Positions 35,398 through 47,475 of a stretch of DNA of 64,000 nt are shown here, in pieces. A program made the position numbers and the translations under genes. Within the stretch, counting starts at the first letter, position 1. Every line of letters begins with the position of its first letter. The stretch covers positions 620,001-684,000 of the forward strand of contig CAVWPI010000011.1 in the NCBI GenBank assembly GCA_963756895.1, read 5' to 3'. The notes below the pieces were generated by a model, which saw nothing but the letters and a program-made list of their open reading frames with translations, did no database searches and had not been told where the DNA came from. Source of the DNA: DASUAS01 sp963756895. Lineage in GTDB: Bacteria > Actinomycetota > Acidimicrobiia > IMCC26256 > DASPTH01.

Positions 35398-36061
35398 ATG
35401 TGGGGTACGGATCGACCGACCATCCGGATTTCTCTCATCCCGGACCCCGATCAGAGACGAACAGACTTCGTGGCGGCCGAATCTCCTTACGCGGGCACCG
35501 AGGACGTCGGGCTCGTCATCGCCATCGCCCGCTACAACGGCGACGCCTTCGCCGAGGCGTACCGCCGCCACGCCGGGCGCGGTGTTCGGGCTCGCCCAGC
35601 GCCTGCTCTGGGAGCGTGCGCTGGCCGAGGAGATGGTGCAGGAGATCTTCCTCCGGCTCTGGGAGCATCCCGAGCGCTTCGACCAGGCCCGCGGATCGCT
35701 GCGCTCGTTCCTCCTCATGGACGCCCACGCGCGCTGCGTCGACCGCATCCGATCCGACACGCGCCGCAAGGAGCGCGAGGAGCGCTCGGCACGCGCCGAG
35801 CTCGTCGCCGACTACGACCTCGACCTCGAGGCGCACGACCTGGAGATCGCCGAGCAGGTGCGCGAGGCGCTCAGCACACTGTCCGAGGCCGAGCGGCGGG
35901 CCATCGAGCTCGCGTACTTCGGCGGCCACACCTACCGCGAGGTGGCGCGCATCCTCGACCAACCGGAAGGCACCATCAAGAGCCGGATACGCACCGGGCT
36001 GACGCGACTGCGCGCACAGCTCGTCGACAGGGGAATCGACGGGTCATGGATCGTGAACTGA
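35398..36061 (+). CDS. ECF RNA polymerase sigma factor, one frame break
   Basis: About 221 residues from ATG 35398, or 197 from GTG 35470. Region 2 includes YNGDAFAEAYRRHAG, the break near 35590 (repair: GC in GGGCGCGCGG), then LLWERALAEEMVQEIFLRLW. Region 4 is LSTLSEAERRAIELAYFGGH, TYREVARILDQPEGTIKSRI, a sound SigK/RskA-type region 4. It is followed by its RskA-like anti-sigma gene, overlapping 16 bases, and by two exported ferritin-like genes. The start lies back to back with the cupredoxin. Confidence 0.85.
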
Positions 36062-36794
36062 CTCCCGAGGAGATTGCGGAGCTGCTGCCCGCGTACGCGC
36101 TGGACGCGGTCGACGACGACGAGCGCGCCGCCATCGAGGCGTACGTCGACGTCGCACCCGGAGGAGCGCGACGCGGTCGCCGACCTGCAGATCACCGCGT
36201 CGATGCTCGCGCACACCGGTGGGCCGCCGCCGGACGGCGTGTGGGAGCGCCTCGAGTCGATCATCGCCACCACGCCGCCCCCGCAGCGGATCGTGCCGCC
36301 GACCGTGCTGACCCCCCGCAGCGCGCCGGCACCTGAGCGGACCCATCCGGAACGGCGGTGGCGGTGGCTGGCTGCGGCCGCCGCGGTCGTCGCCCTCGCG
36401 TTCGGTGGGCTCTGGCTCGCGGAACGGGGCGACGGCGGCGGTGGCGCGGCCGCCGACACGGCTGCGCTGGCGGCCACCGCGGCGACGGCCCCCGGGTCGC
36501 GCCACGTCACGCTCGCCGACCCGGGCGGCAACACGCTCGCGACCGCGGTCGTCGCGACCGACGGCACCGGCTACCTGACGTCCGAGCTGCCGCCCGCGCC
36601 GGCCGGTCACACCTACCAGCTCTGGGGCATCACCCGCACCGGGCACGATCTCGCTCGGCGTGCTCGGTCGTGACCCGGGCACGATCGCGTTCAAGGCCGC
36701 GGCACCGACCACGAGTCTCGCGATCACCACCGAGGTCGCGGGGGGCGTGCCGGCGAGCCGCAACGCGCCCGACGCCGTCGGCGACGTCAACTGA
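36046..36794 (+). CDS. RskA-like anti-sigma factor, two frame breaks
   Basis: About 250 residues. The N-terminus ELLPAYALDAVDDDERAAIE is the sigma-binding domain of the RskA type, without zinc ligands. A single helix is at about 105-125 (WLAAAAAVVALAFGGLWLA). The outside part has the RskA C-terminal marks GHTYQLWGI and SLAITTEVAGGVPASR. Breaks at about 36154 (GTCGCGCAC) and 36643 (GGGCGCACG) are each repaired by one GC. In the last frame the stop is at 36792. It should hold the sigma factor at the membrane until cleaved. Confidence 0.85.
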
Positions 36795-36896
36795 CGCGCG
36801 CGAGTGCCGACGCGTCATTCCGTTCGCGCTTTCCATCCGCGTCGCGCGTCACGTCGAACACCTCGCGAGTTCCCCGCCAACTCGGAGGAGAGACCC

Positions 36897-37739
36897 ATGG
36901 CACTCGACGACACGAGGTTGCGCGAACTGCTCGAGCAGTCGCACGACCTGCACACCGACGCGATGACGACGACGCGACGTCGCGCTCGACGAGTACGTCG
37001 ACCTCGCGCACGACGAGCCCCTGCACGATGACAGCCGGCACGACGTCGACCCGATGACGCGACGCTCGACCCTCCTCGGCGGACTGCCGAAGTCGGGCGT
37101 GCTCGCGGCGGCCGGACTCGGTACCGCGATGGTGGCGCTGCTCGCGTCGCCGGCGTTCGCCGACAAGACGATGGACGTGCAGATGCTGCAGACGGCGGCG
37201 TCGATCGAGAACCTCGCGGTCGCCACCTACGACACCGCGCTCACCCTCGACTTCATCGGCGGCGCCAGCGCGAACGGCGTCGTGAAGGCGTTCGTGGAGA
37301 TGACCAAGGCGCAGCACGAGCAGCACGCCGAGGCGTTCAACGCCGCCGCGACCCGTTGGGGGGCAAGGCCCAGGACCAGCCCGACCCGGTGCTGCTCGGC
37401 GTGGTGACAACGCCAAGCCGTCGCTCACCGGGCCCGCGCGAGGTCGTCGACCTGGCCATCGAGCTCGAAGACGGCGCCGCGCAGACGTACGTCGCCAACA
37501 CGGGCACGTACTCCAACAAGAACGCCCGCTCGGTCTCGGCCAGCATCATGGGCGTCGAGGCGCAGCACGTCGCGATCCTCAACGCGGTGAAGGCACTCCT
37601 CGCCGGGGGTGCTGCCGACCTGATCGCGCTGCCGCCCGATGCCGCCAAGCTCCCCGCCGCGGCCGGGAGCGTCGGCTTCCCGAACGCGTTCTACCCGACG
37701 ACGGATGCCCGTCCCGCGAACGAAGGAGCAGTGCAGTGA
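36897..37739 (+). CDS. Exported ferritin-like domain protein, frame breaks
   Basis: About 283 residues; GGAGGAGAG precedes the ATG. A short helical N-terminus leads to a Tat-like export signal, TRRSTLLGGLPKSGVLAAA and AMVALLASPAFA. The four-helix part keeps ligand-like residues: AASIENLAVATYDTAL, AQHEQHAEAF, AIELEDGAAQTYV and an ExxH in MGVEAQHVAIL. Breaks at about 36974 (repair ACGCGCGAC), 37352 and two at 37410-37432 leave no missing part. Possible di-metal storage or oxidase role outside the cell. The stop overlaps the next start (GTGA). Confidence 0.78.
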
Positions 37740-38562
37740 GGCGTCGCAACCGCAAGCAGCAGATCGCGATCAGCGAGGGCGAGCTCGTCGCCATGACGCA
37801 CGACCTCGACGACGTGCACCACGAGTCGCTGCCCTCGATGCGGGACAGCCTCGCCGAGTGGAGCGAGTCCGACGACGACATCCGCACCGGGATCACCCGG
37901 CTCGTGTCGACCCCGTCGAGTCGCCGGGCGTTCCTGCTCGGTGGCGGCGCGGTGATCGGCGGGGTCGCACTCGTCGGTAGCGGGATGGGCAGCGGCATCG
38001 CGGCTGCCGCGACCCGCACGGGGCATGGCCGTTCCCTCGGCCACGTCGGCGCAGAAGCTCAGCGGCGACCTCGCCGTCGTCGCGCTCGCGGCGTCGCTCG
38101 AGAACCTGGCCGTCGGCACCTACCAGGCCGGCATCGACGCCGCGACCAAGGGCAGTCTCGGTGAGGTCCCGCCCGCGGTGGTGACGTTCGCCCAGACCGC
38201 GCAGAGCCAGCACAAGGACCACGCCGCCGCGTGGAACGCGCGTGCTCACCGGCGCAGGCAAGAAGGCGGTGAGCGGCGTGGACCTGACGGTCAAGAAGTC
38301 GGTCGACAAGACGTTCGCCGCGGTCAAGGACGTGCCCGGGCTGGCCAAGCTCGCGCTCGACCTCGAGAACGTCGCCGCCGCCACCTACATCGCCGCCATC
38401 GACGTGGTGAAGAACCCGGCCGGCATCAAGACCGCGGCCACCATCCAGCCGGTGGAGCTCCAGCACGCGGCGATCCTGCACTTCCTGCTCGGTGAGTACC
38501 CGGTGCCCGACGCGTTCGCCAAGAGCACCGGCGCCCGTCCGGTCAGCGACAAGATCGGGTAG
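37736..38562 (+). CDS. Second exported ferritin-like domain protein, two frame breaks
   Basis: About 277 residues from GTG 37736. The Tat signal is SSRRAFLLGGGAVIGGVALV, ending in Ala. The helices mirror the previous gene: AASLENLAVGTYQAGI, SQHKDHAAAW, ALDLENVAAATYIAAI and ExxH in VELQHAAILHFLL. Breaks near 38023 (repair GGGGCGCATG) and 38240 (AACGCGCGCGTG). The pair arose by duplication and is translated together. They may form a hetero-oligomer outside the membrane under control of the sigma factor. Confidence 0.78.
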
Positions 38563-38675
38563 TCAGACCGCCTCCGCCCCCCGGGGACGGCTCCCGTCCG
38601 CCCGGTCCCGTGCGTTCTGTAACGTCGGACGCGCGAGGACCGGGTGCGACGCGAGGGCACTCCGAGGAGGCAACG

Positions 38676-39706
38676 ATGAGGTACCGGGCGTTCGGGCGGA
38701 CCGGGCGTGCAGGTGAGCCGCCTCTGCCTCGGGGCGATGATGTTCGGTCAGTGGGGCAACCCCGACCACGACGAGTCGATCGCGGTCATCCACGCCGCCC
38801 TCGACGCCGGCATCAACTTCATCGACACCGCCGACGTGTACTCGGCCGGGGAGTCGGAGGAGATCGTCGCCAAGGCGATCGTCGGGCGGCGCGACGACAT
38901 CGTGCTGGCGACGAAGTTCTTCGCGCCGATGGGCGCCGATCGCAACATGATGGGCGGCTCGCGCCGCTGGATCATGCGGGAGTGCGAGGACAGCCTGCGC
39001 CGGCTGGGCACCGACCACCTCGACCTCTACCAGGTGCACCGGCCCGACCCGAACGTCGACATCGACGAGACGCTCGGCGCGCTGACCGACCTCGTGCACC
39101 AGGGCAAGGTGCGCTACCTCGGCAGCTCCACGTGGCCGGCGTCGGCGATCGTCGAGGGGCAGTGGGTCGCCGAGCGCCGTCAGCGCGAGCGCTTCGTGTG
39201 CGAGCAGCCGCCGTACTCGATCCTCGTGCGCGGCATCGAGGCCGACGTGCTCCCCACCTGCCTGCGCCACGACATGGCGGTGATCCCGTGGAGCCCGCTC
39301 GCCGGGGGCTGGTTGTCGGGCAAGTGGACGCGTCGGCGGCGAACCGTTCACCACGCACCGCGCCAACCGCGTGCCCGCCCGCTACGACCTCGACGAACCC
39401 GGCAACCAGCAGAAGCTCGAGGCGGCCGACGCGCTCGGCAAACTGGCCGACGACGCCGGGATCCCGCTCGTGCACCTCGCGGTGGCGTGGGTGCTGCGCA
39501 ACCCGGCGGTCACGTCGGCGATCATCGGGCCCCGCACGATGGAGCAGCTCACCACGCAGCTCGGTGCCGCCGACGTCGACCTCGACGACGACGTGCTCGA
39601 CCGCATCGACGAGATCGTGCCCCCGGGCACGAACTTCACCTGGGCCGACGCGGGCTACTCGCCGCCGATGATCTCCGACCCGCGGGCACGGCGACGCAGC
39701 AAGTGA
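38676..39706 (+). CDS. Aldo/keto reductase, two frame breaks
   Basis: About 345 residues; GAGGAGG precedes the ATG. The catalytic set of the AKR fold is present: NFIDTADVYSAGESEE gives Asp and Tyr, VLATKFFAPMG gives Lys, and YQVHRPDPN gives His. The NADPH-binding end is TSAIIGPRTMEQLTTQL. Breaks near 38705 (repair GGGCGCGTG) and 39331 (GACGCGCGTC) leave a full-length protein. It overlaps the ALDH gene by GTGA, so the two may oxidise an alcohol to an acid or the reverse. Confidence 0.85.
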
Positions 39707-41174
39707 ACGCGACCGAGGCGACCGCGAAGGTCCAGGACGCTGGCCGCGCGCGGCCACCTCATCGGCGACGGCCACAGCACCGGCGCGTCGGGCGGCACGT
39801 ACGCGCACCACAACCCGGCGACCGGGTGTGCTGCAGGCCGAGGTGCCGCTCGGTGGTGCGGCGAGGTCGACGACGCGGTCGCGGTGGCACGCGAAGCTCG
39901 CGGCGACGTGGCGAGCGGTGCCGATGGCCGAGCGGATGGCGATCCTGTACCGCCTCGCCGACCTGCTCGAAGCCCACGACGACGAGGCGTGCGCGATCAA
40001 CGCGCTCGACAACGGCACGCCGGTCGAGCGGCATGCGCTCCGGCGAGTACACCGCGGCGTGGACCCGCTACTACGCGGGATGGATCGACAAGCTCGACGG
40101 CGAGGTCGTGCCCGGTCGCCGGCGACGTGCTCGACGTGGTGCTCCCCGAGCCCTACGGCGTGATCGGCGCCATCGTCCCGTGGAACGGCCCGATGATGGG
40201 CATGGGCCAGAAGGCGGTCCCCGCGCTGGCCGCCGGCAACACGGTGGTGGTGAAGCCACCCGAGCTCGCGCCGTTCGGCGCGCTGCGCTTCGCCGAGCTC
40301 GCGCTCGAGGCCGGGCTTCCGCCGGGCGCGCTCAACGTCGTCGTCGGCGGTGCCGCGGCGGGCGACGCGTTGGTGCGCCATCCCGGCGTCGACAAGGTGT
40401 CGTTCACCGGCGGGTGCGCGACTGCTCGACTGGTGATGGCGGCGGCGGCGGAGACGCTCACCCCGCTGACGTTCGAGCTCGGAGGCAAGAGCGCCAACAT
40501 CGTGTTCCCCGACGCCGACCTCGACGTCGCCACGTCGATGGCGGCGATGCTCGGCGCGGTGCTGCTCAGCGGGCAGGGTTGCGCATTGCCGACGCGCCTC
40601 TACGTGCACGACGACGTGTACGACGAGGTCGTGGCGCGCGTCGTGGCCCAGATCGAGGCGGTGAACGTGGGCGACCCGTTCGACCCGTCGGTGCTCATGG
40701 GTCCGGTCGTGAACGCGGCCGCATGCGAACGCATCCTCGGGCGTGATCGCCCGGGCGGTCGACGAAGGGTCCGGGAAGCTGCTCACCGGTGGGCAGCGCC
40801 TCGACGGTGATCTCGCCGACGGCTACTTCATCGCACCCACCGTGTTCGGCGACGTCGACCACGACAGCTCGCTCGCCCGCGAGGAGATCTTCGGTCCGGT
40901 CCTCTCGGTGCTGCGCTTCCGCGACGAGGACGAGGTCGTGGCCAAGGCCAACGACAGCGCGTTCGGCTTGTCCGCCTACGTGCACACGCGCGACGGCTCG
41001 CGCGGGCAGCGACTCGCCCGGGCGCTCGACGTGGGCACCGTGATCGTCAACGGCTTCCCCGGCATGTCGCCGGGCGCGCCGTTCGGTGGCGTGAAGCAGA
41101 GCGGGTTCGGCCGCGAGGGCGGCCGCGCCGGCATCGAGGAGTTCGTCCGCCGCAAGAACATCGTCTTCGGCTGA
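39703..41174 (+). CDS. Aldehyde dehydrogenase, several frame breaks
   Basis: About 492 residues from GTG 39703. The N-terminal half is split over several frames (breaks near 39740, 39828, 39860, 40040, 40110). The core is continuous: VIGAIVPWNGPMMGMGQK, GNTVVVKPPELAP and VDKVSFTGG for NAD binding, the general base Glu in FELGGKSANIVF, the catalytic Cys in LSGQGCALPTRL and the end PFGGVKQSGFGREGG. A further break is near 40742. The 39740 break is repaired by GC (GACGCGCTGG). All motifs remain, so the gene is likely functional in the cell. Confidence 0.85.
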
Positions 41175-41254
41175 CGGACGGCGCCGCGCTGCGCGCGGCC
41201 GATGTGGATATGGTGTTTCCGCCGAGCGTGAACCCTCTTCCGTCAGGAGCACCC

Positions 41255-42551
41255 GTGAGCAGCCCTGGGGCGCCGCCACTGAGCGAGCTGGTCTCGCTCG
41301 CCGACGTCGAGTTCTACATGGACTATCCGTACGACCTGTACGCGCGCATGCGCGCCGAAGCGCCGGTCTACTGGTCGGAGCGCGACCAGGCGTGGGCCCT
41401 CACCCGGTACGAGGACATCCGCTTCGTCTCGAAGGCGCCGCACCTCTTCTCGAACCGCTTCGGGCAGATCGCAGCGCAGTGCGGCACGCCCGACGACGGT
41501 GAGCCTGTCGTCGACGATCCGATCACGGGTCACCCGATGCCGCGTCCGGCGACGCTCCGGGGCGCGATGAACGAGCTCCGCCCCGACATCCTCACGTCCG
41601 TCGATCCCCCTCGGCACACCTTCCTGCGCAAGGTGGCGAGCGCGGCGTTCACGCCGAAGGCGATCACCCGTCTCGAGCAGCACGTGGCCGACCTCGCCGT
41701 CGCGCAGATCGATCGCATCGAGCCCGGCGTGGAGATGGACTTCATCGAAGCCGTGGCGGCACCGGTGCCGATGCGCGTGATCGCCGAGATGCTCGGCGTG
41801 TCCACGGACCTCCTCGACGACTTCCGTCGGTGGTCCGATGCCTTCATCGAGCTCAACGACCAGAACGAGGTTCGGGACGACGGCCGAGACCAACGAGTAC
41901 TTCTCCGCGATCATGGAGTTCGGCGAGTACTTCACCGCCGAGCTCCAGGATCGGGCCAAGAACCCGAGAGACGATCTCCTCACTGCGGTGGCGCACGCCG
42001 ACGACGACGGTGAACCACTCGGCCTGGAGAGTCAGCTCTCGATGGCGTTCGTGCTCCTGGTCGCAGGGAACGAGACGACGCGCGGGCTCCTCGCCAACGC
42101 GACGCAGGCCTTGTACGAACACCCCGATCAGCGTCGCGTCCTGGCGAGCGACCCGAGCCTGCTCCCCAACGCGGTCGAGGAGTTCCTCCGGTACCAGTCA
42201 CCGGTCACGCACATGTGTCGCACCGCGCTCGACGACACGGAGCTGCGAGGTCAGAAGATCGCGCGCGGCGACTTCATCATCATGGTGTACCCGGCTGCCA
42301 ACCGCGACGAGGACGTCTGGGAACGCGCCGATGAGCTCGACGTCACCCGCGCACCCGACCCCGGCCATCTCGCGTTCGGCTTCGCCGAGCACTTCTGCAT
42401 GGGCGCGGCGCTCGCCCGGCGCGAGATCCGGTTGGTCCTCGGCGAGCTCCTGAAGCGGTATCCGGAGTACGAGCTCGTCGGCGAGCCGACGCGAGTCCGC
42501 GCACACATGACGCCCGGCATCAAGACCATGCCGGTGGTGTTCCACGCCTAG
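41255..42551 (+). CDS. Cytochrome P450, one frame break
   Basis: About 432 residues from GTG 41255 with AGGAG 7 bases upstream. The I-helix is LLVAGNETTRGLL, the K-helix EEFLRYQSP, and the heme loop FGFAEHFCMGAALARRE with the Cys ligand. A break lies near 41868, where NEV changes to FGTTAETNEYFS in another frame. The distinctive N-terminus (DVEFYMDYPYDLYARMRAEA) is that of class I actinobacterial P450s. No ferredoxin or reductase is near. The substrate is unknown. Confidence 0.88.
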
Positions 42552-42586
42552 TCGTGGGCTGCGTCACTTCGACGCCTTCCACGACT
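42550..42586. terminator. Near-perfect hairpin between convergent reading frames
   Basis: AGTCGTGG gct GCGTC acttc GACGC ctt CCACGACT: two stem blocks of 8 and 5 pairs with a 3x3 internal loop and a 5-base loop. It begins inside the P450 stop codon and ends at the stop of the CaiB fragment on the other strand, so it can serve both. Confidence 0.65.
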
Positions 42587-42700
42587 CAGGGGAACACGGA
42601 GTCCGACTGCAGACTCGCGATGTCGTCCCACGTGCGTCCGGGCCGGCAGCACCTCTTCGGTGTGCTGATCGAGTGCCGGCGTAGGAGAGAGATGGTGAGC
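42586..42700 (-). pseudogene. 3' fragment of a CaiB-type CoA-transferase gene
   Basis: Read on the minus strand, with one small frame correction near 42635, the sequence gives PALDQHTEEVL then RTWDDIASLQSDSVFP and TGA at 42586. This is the normal C-terminus of family III CoA-transferases (HTEEVL...L). Upstream of about 42700 the protein signal stops and the end of the D-aminoacylase-like gene is reached at 42748. So only about 40 residues of a 400-residue protein remain. The right end is approximate. Confidence 0.45.
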
Positions 42701-42747
42701 ATGGCCTGCTTCGAGCAGGGCCTTGAGGATTCCTTCCGCCCCGCCGT

Positions 42748-44482
<1,735 letters not shown>

Positions 44483-44564
44483 GACGGGACCTCCTCGCGA
44501 CTCTTTGGCGTTTCGGCGCCGCTGGACGGCGACATACGCCGTCCAGGGACGCCAAAAGGTGGGG

Positions 44565-44987
44565 CTAGGGGTCGAGGCGGGCGGTGGCGGTGCCGGTGAG
44601 GACGGTGGTGCCCTCCGCGTCGACGGTGGTGATCGCCACGTCGGCGAACTGCTCGCCGTCTTCCTCGCGGATGGCGTCGACGATCGCGGTCGCGGTGAGC
44701 GTGGCGCCCGGCCACACCTGGCGCACGAAGCGCACGCCGTACTTGGTCACGCGCCCGACGTCGAACCAGTCCGTGACGACGCGGCCGGTCATGCCCATGG
44801 TCAGCATGCCGTGGGCGAAGATGCCGGGGTAGCCGGCGACCTCGCGGGCGAACTTCTCGTCGCTGTGCAGCGGGTTGTAGTCGCCCGATGCGCCCGCGTA
44901 CATCACGATCTGCGTGCGGCTGAGGTCGTCGACGAGCTGCAGCTCCTTCGAGTCGCCCACCTTCAGGCGTCCTGCGCTGACGCTCAC
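44565..44987 (-). CDS. MaoC-like hotdog dehydratase (C-terminal half-type)
   Basis: 140 residues from GTG 44987. The hydratase-2 motif is visible: YAGASGDYNPLHSDEKFA with Asp and His, then GIFAHGMLTMGM. It catalyses addition of water to enoyl-CoA or removal from hydroxyacyl-CoA, usually with a FAS1-like partner. The partner gene upstream overlaps by GTGA. Such split hydratases (HadA/B, HadB/C or ChsH1-type) form heterodimers with one active site. Confidence 0.85.
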   Translation of the reverse strand: MSVSAGRLKVGDSKELQLVDDLSRTQIVMYAGASGDYNPLHSDEKFAREVAGYPGIFAHGMLTMGMTGRVVTDWFDVGRVTKYGVRFVRQVWPGATLTATAIVDAIREEDGEQFADVAITTVDAEGTTVLTGTATARLDP

Positions 44988-45485
44988 TTCGGGCCCTCCG
45001 TCAGCACCGCGACCGTGCGCGCGGTGATCACGACCTCGTCGTTCTGGTCGAGGTACTCGGTGATGAGCTCGGTGAACTTCAGCGTCCCCGAGCGTCCTTG
45101 CTTCTCCCACGTCTCGCCCTTGCTGCCCCGTGCGTGCAGCACGTCGCCCACCACCAGCGGGCGGTGGTACTCGTAGTGCTGCTCGGCGTGCAGCGACGTC
45201 CCGCCGCCACCGCCGTCCTCGCTCTTCCCACCCGACGGCACCGTCGGCTTCGCGCCAGTGGCCTCGCGGCCGGAGCCGAACCAAGGCTGGCCGGCCTTCG
45301 GACGCAGCGGGTAGTCGGGGTCGAACTGCGCGGCTCGCGGTGACGAACGTGGGCGGGGCGGGGATCACGCCCACCTCGGACGCCGCCGCGACGTCGGCGT
45401 CGGCATAGATCGGGTTGGGATCTCCGATGGCGCGGGCGAACATCAACACGTGCCCGGCCTCGATGGGGAACTGTTCGATGGCCAT
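44984..45485 (-). CDS. MaoC-like hotdog protein, N-terminal half-type (FAS1-like dehydratase), frame breaks
   Basis: About 168 residues from ATG 45485. It starts QFPIEAGHVLMFARAIGDPN, NPIYAD and continues PAPPTFVTAS; after frame changes between about 45250 and 45345 it reads HAEQHYEYHRPLVVGDVLHA and ends TARTVAVLTEGPK. This is the catalytically silent half of split MaoC pairs that binds the acyl tail. The breaks lie in one stretch and no fold element is missing. It couples to the gene at 44565. Confidence 0.8.
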
Positions 45486-45519
45486 GGCGCGGGAGGATCA
45501 CCCGACGCGGGCGCGGTTG

Positions 45520-46186
45520 TCAAACAGGAGCAGCGCCGGTGGGTTCGCTCCACCCGAGTCGGTCGTACGCCAGCCTCGTGAACGGGATCCAGTCGACGCT
45601 CGGGAACCCCTGGAGGTTCATCGCCCGGATCACCAGCGTGGTGAGGCGCACCGCCGCGAGGATCTCGTAGCACTCGACACCGTCGGCGCTGAGACCCGTG
45701 CCCTGCTCCCACCGGTCGATGGTCTCCTGACGGCTGCCGAGGCCCGGGAGCCGGGGGACCGTCTCGCTGTGCACGACGTCGAAGAAGAGCCACCAGCCCA
45801 GGTCCATGACGGGCGTGCCGAGCGAGGTCAGCTCCCAGTCCATCACGACGACCAACTGGAAGTCGTCGTCGAACATCGTGTTGCCGAGGCGCGCGTCACC
45901 CCAGGACAGTCCGTGGGTGGCGCGGGAGGGACGTTCGCCTCGAGCCACTCCCACAACCGGTCGACGATCGGGTGCGCAACCCCGTCGCACGCCCACGCGT
46001 ACTCGGCGCTGATCTCGTCGAGCAACTCGGGGAACCCGGACGTCCCCCCGGGGAGGAAGCGCACGAGGTCGGGTGGCGTCCGGTTGATGCGGACGAGCTC
46101 GTCGACCGCTCCTTCCCACGCAGTGCGCTGTTGCGCAGGCGTGGCGTCGTGCAACCAGCCCTCGGCGTTGTAGATCGTCTCCCCGG
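45520..46186 (-). pseudogene. Aminoglycoside phosphotransferase-family gene, 5' part missing
   Basis: The remaining 220 or so codons cover the C-lobe: IYNAEGWLHDATPAQQRTAW at the start, then after a break near 45905 LSWGDARLGNTMF with the catalytic Asp and Asn, VVVMDWELTSLG with the metal Asp, and the helical end AYDRLGWSE. The N-lobe that binds ATP should lie before 46186 but that DNA instead encodes the end of a P450 on the other strand. So the gene is cut by a junction. It might be real loss or missing sequence in the assembly. Confidence 0.7.
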
Positions 46187-46346
46187 CGCGACGCTGGCCC
46201 GGCTCGAGGTGCGGACGCTGATGCGTGAGTTCACGAAGCGGATCGCGTCGTACCGCATCGTCGACGAGCACTACGACTCGCTCCCGCTCGGCATGCTGCA
46301 GGGTCAGAAGTCGCTCCGGATCGTCGTCGAGCCCGCCACGGGCTGA
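46187..46346 (+). pseudogene. 3' fragment of a cytochrome P450 gene
   Basis: In one plus-strand frame from about 46187 the sequence gives GATLARLEVRTLMREFTKRI, the helix that directly follows the heme Cys in P450s, and then a typical 30-residue C-terminal tail ending EPATG and TGA at 46344. The heme loop itself and everything before it are absent. The fragment begins where the phosphotransferase on the other strand is cut. Its stop lies 23 bases from the stop of the convergent DapB-like gene. Confidence 0.65.
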
Positions 46347-46368
46347 GCTCCCGGCGCGCCTCGATCCG

Positions 46369-47449
46369 TCAGGCGGTGAACATCCGGTTCCGGCGAGAGC
46401 GGCAGGTCGAGCGGGCTGCGCACACCGGACGCGGCTTCGCAGGTGGCGGCGATCGAGTTGACGACGCGCGCCGCGGTGGCGTCGACGCCCGGTTGGTCGC
46501 TGCCCGACAGCGTCAAGGTCACGTCGACGTGCGGCTCGCCCTGGATGGTCACCTGCGTGAAGCGCGCGAGGTCCGGTGCGCCGGGTGGCACCGCGGGTGC
46601 CCAGTCGTCGACCACGTTGTCGATCATCGAGTAGATGATGGCGGTGCTCACACGGGTCTCCCCGTCGGCGACCCCGGTCGAGCACAGGCGCACGCTCGCA
46701 ACGGTGCCCTTCGGGATCGGCCCCGCGGCAACCACGTGATCGGCATCCGCCACCGCGTACTCGCGGTGGTTCCACACCTCGTCGAACCGGCAGCCGAGCC
46801 CGTCGGTCAGCATCGTGAAGGTCGAGGAGAACGCGTCGGACGCCTTCGTCGGCCGGGCGTCGTCGACGAGCTCCTCCGGCGGTCGTCCGAACCCCAGGAA
46901 CTGGAAGCTCAGCGGATCGGTGTAGCTCCCCATGAAGATGCGCTCGTACACGGCGACCGACGTGACGCGTGCACACAGGCTCGCCGCGGTGAGGACGAAC
47001 GCGTCGCCCGTGAACCCGGGCGCGATGCCGGTGCAGAAGAAGGACGTTCCACCCGCCGTGCATGCGGCTTCGAGGCGCCGGAGCACGTCGGGTGGTGCTG
47101 CGGGCGTGTAGACGAGCACCGGCATCGTCGACGTCACGACGTTGCGACCCGACTCGAGCATGCGGCACATCTCGTCGATCACCACGTCGTGGTCACGACC
47201 CATGTCGGTCGCGAAGTACCCGACGCAGTCGGCGTCGATCGAGAGGAACTCGTCGAGCGAATCGGTGGCGCGCACCCCGACGGGTGCGACGCCGACGATC
47301 TCCCCGGAGTCGCGCCCGACCTTCTCAGGTGAGTGCACGAGGTGCGCAACGAGCTCGAACTCGGGGCGGGCGATGATCCCGCGGAGTGCCTGGCTCCCGG
47401 TGTCTCCCGTGCCGTAGTGGGCGATGCGATGGGTGGGTGCGGACGTCAT
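46369..47449 (-). CDS. DapB-like NAD(P)-dependent dehydrogenase/reductase, paralogue A, frame break at end
   Basis: About 359 residues from ATG 47449 with GAGGGAG upstream. The Rossmann start is IAHYGTGDTGSQALRGII; SFFCTGIAPGFTGDAF and the C-terminal VHVDVTLTLSGSDQPGVDAT follow. Removing one G near 46395 gives the end SPNRMFTA and a stop at 46369; as read, the frame runs on to 46304. The family resembles dihydrodipicolinate reductase and 2,4-diaminopentanoate dehydrogenase, but actinobacterial catabolic members have no known substrate. Two paralogues are nearby. Confidence 0.78.
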
Positions 47450-47475
47450 GGTGCTCCCTCTCGAGTGCGTCGGCC

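Noticed and set aside
35398..41174. Programmed ribosomal frameshifting or recoding as the cause of broken genes
   Set aside because: The breaks occur in unrelated families, at GC repeats rather than slippery heptamers, and often several per gene, so sequence error is far more likely.
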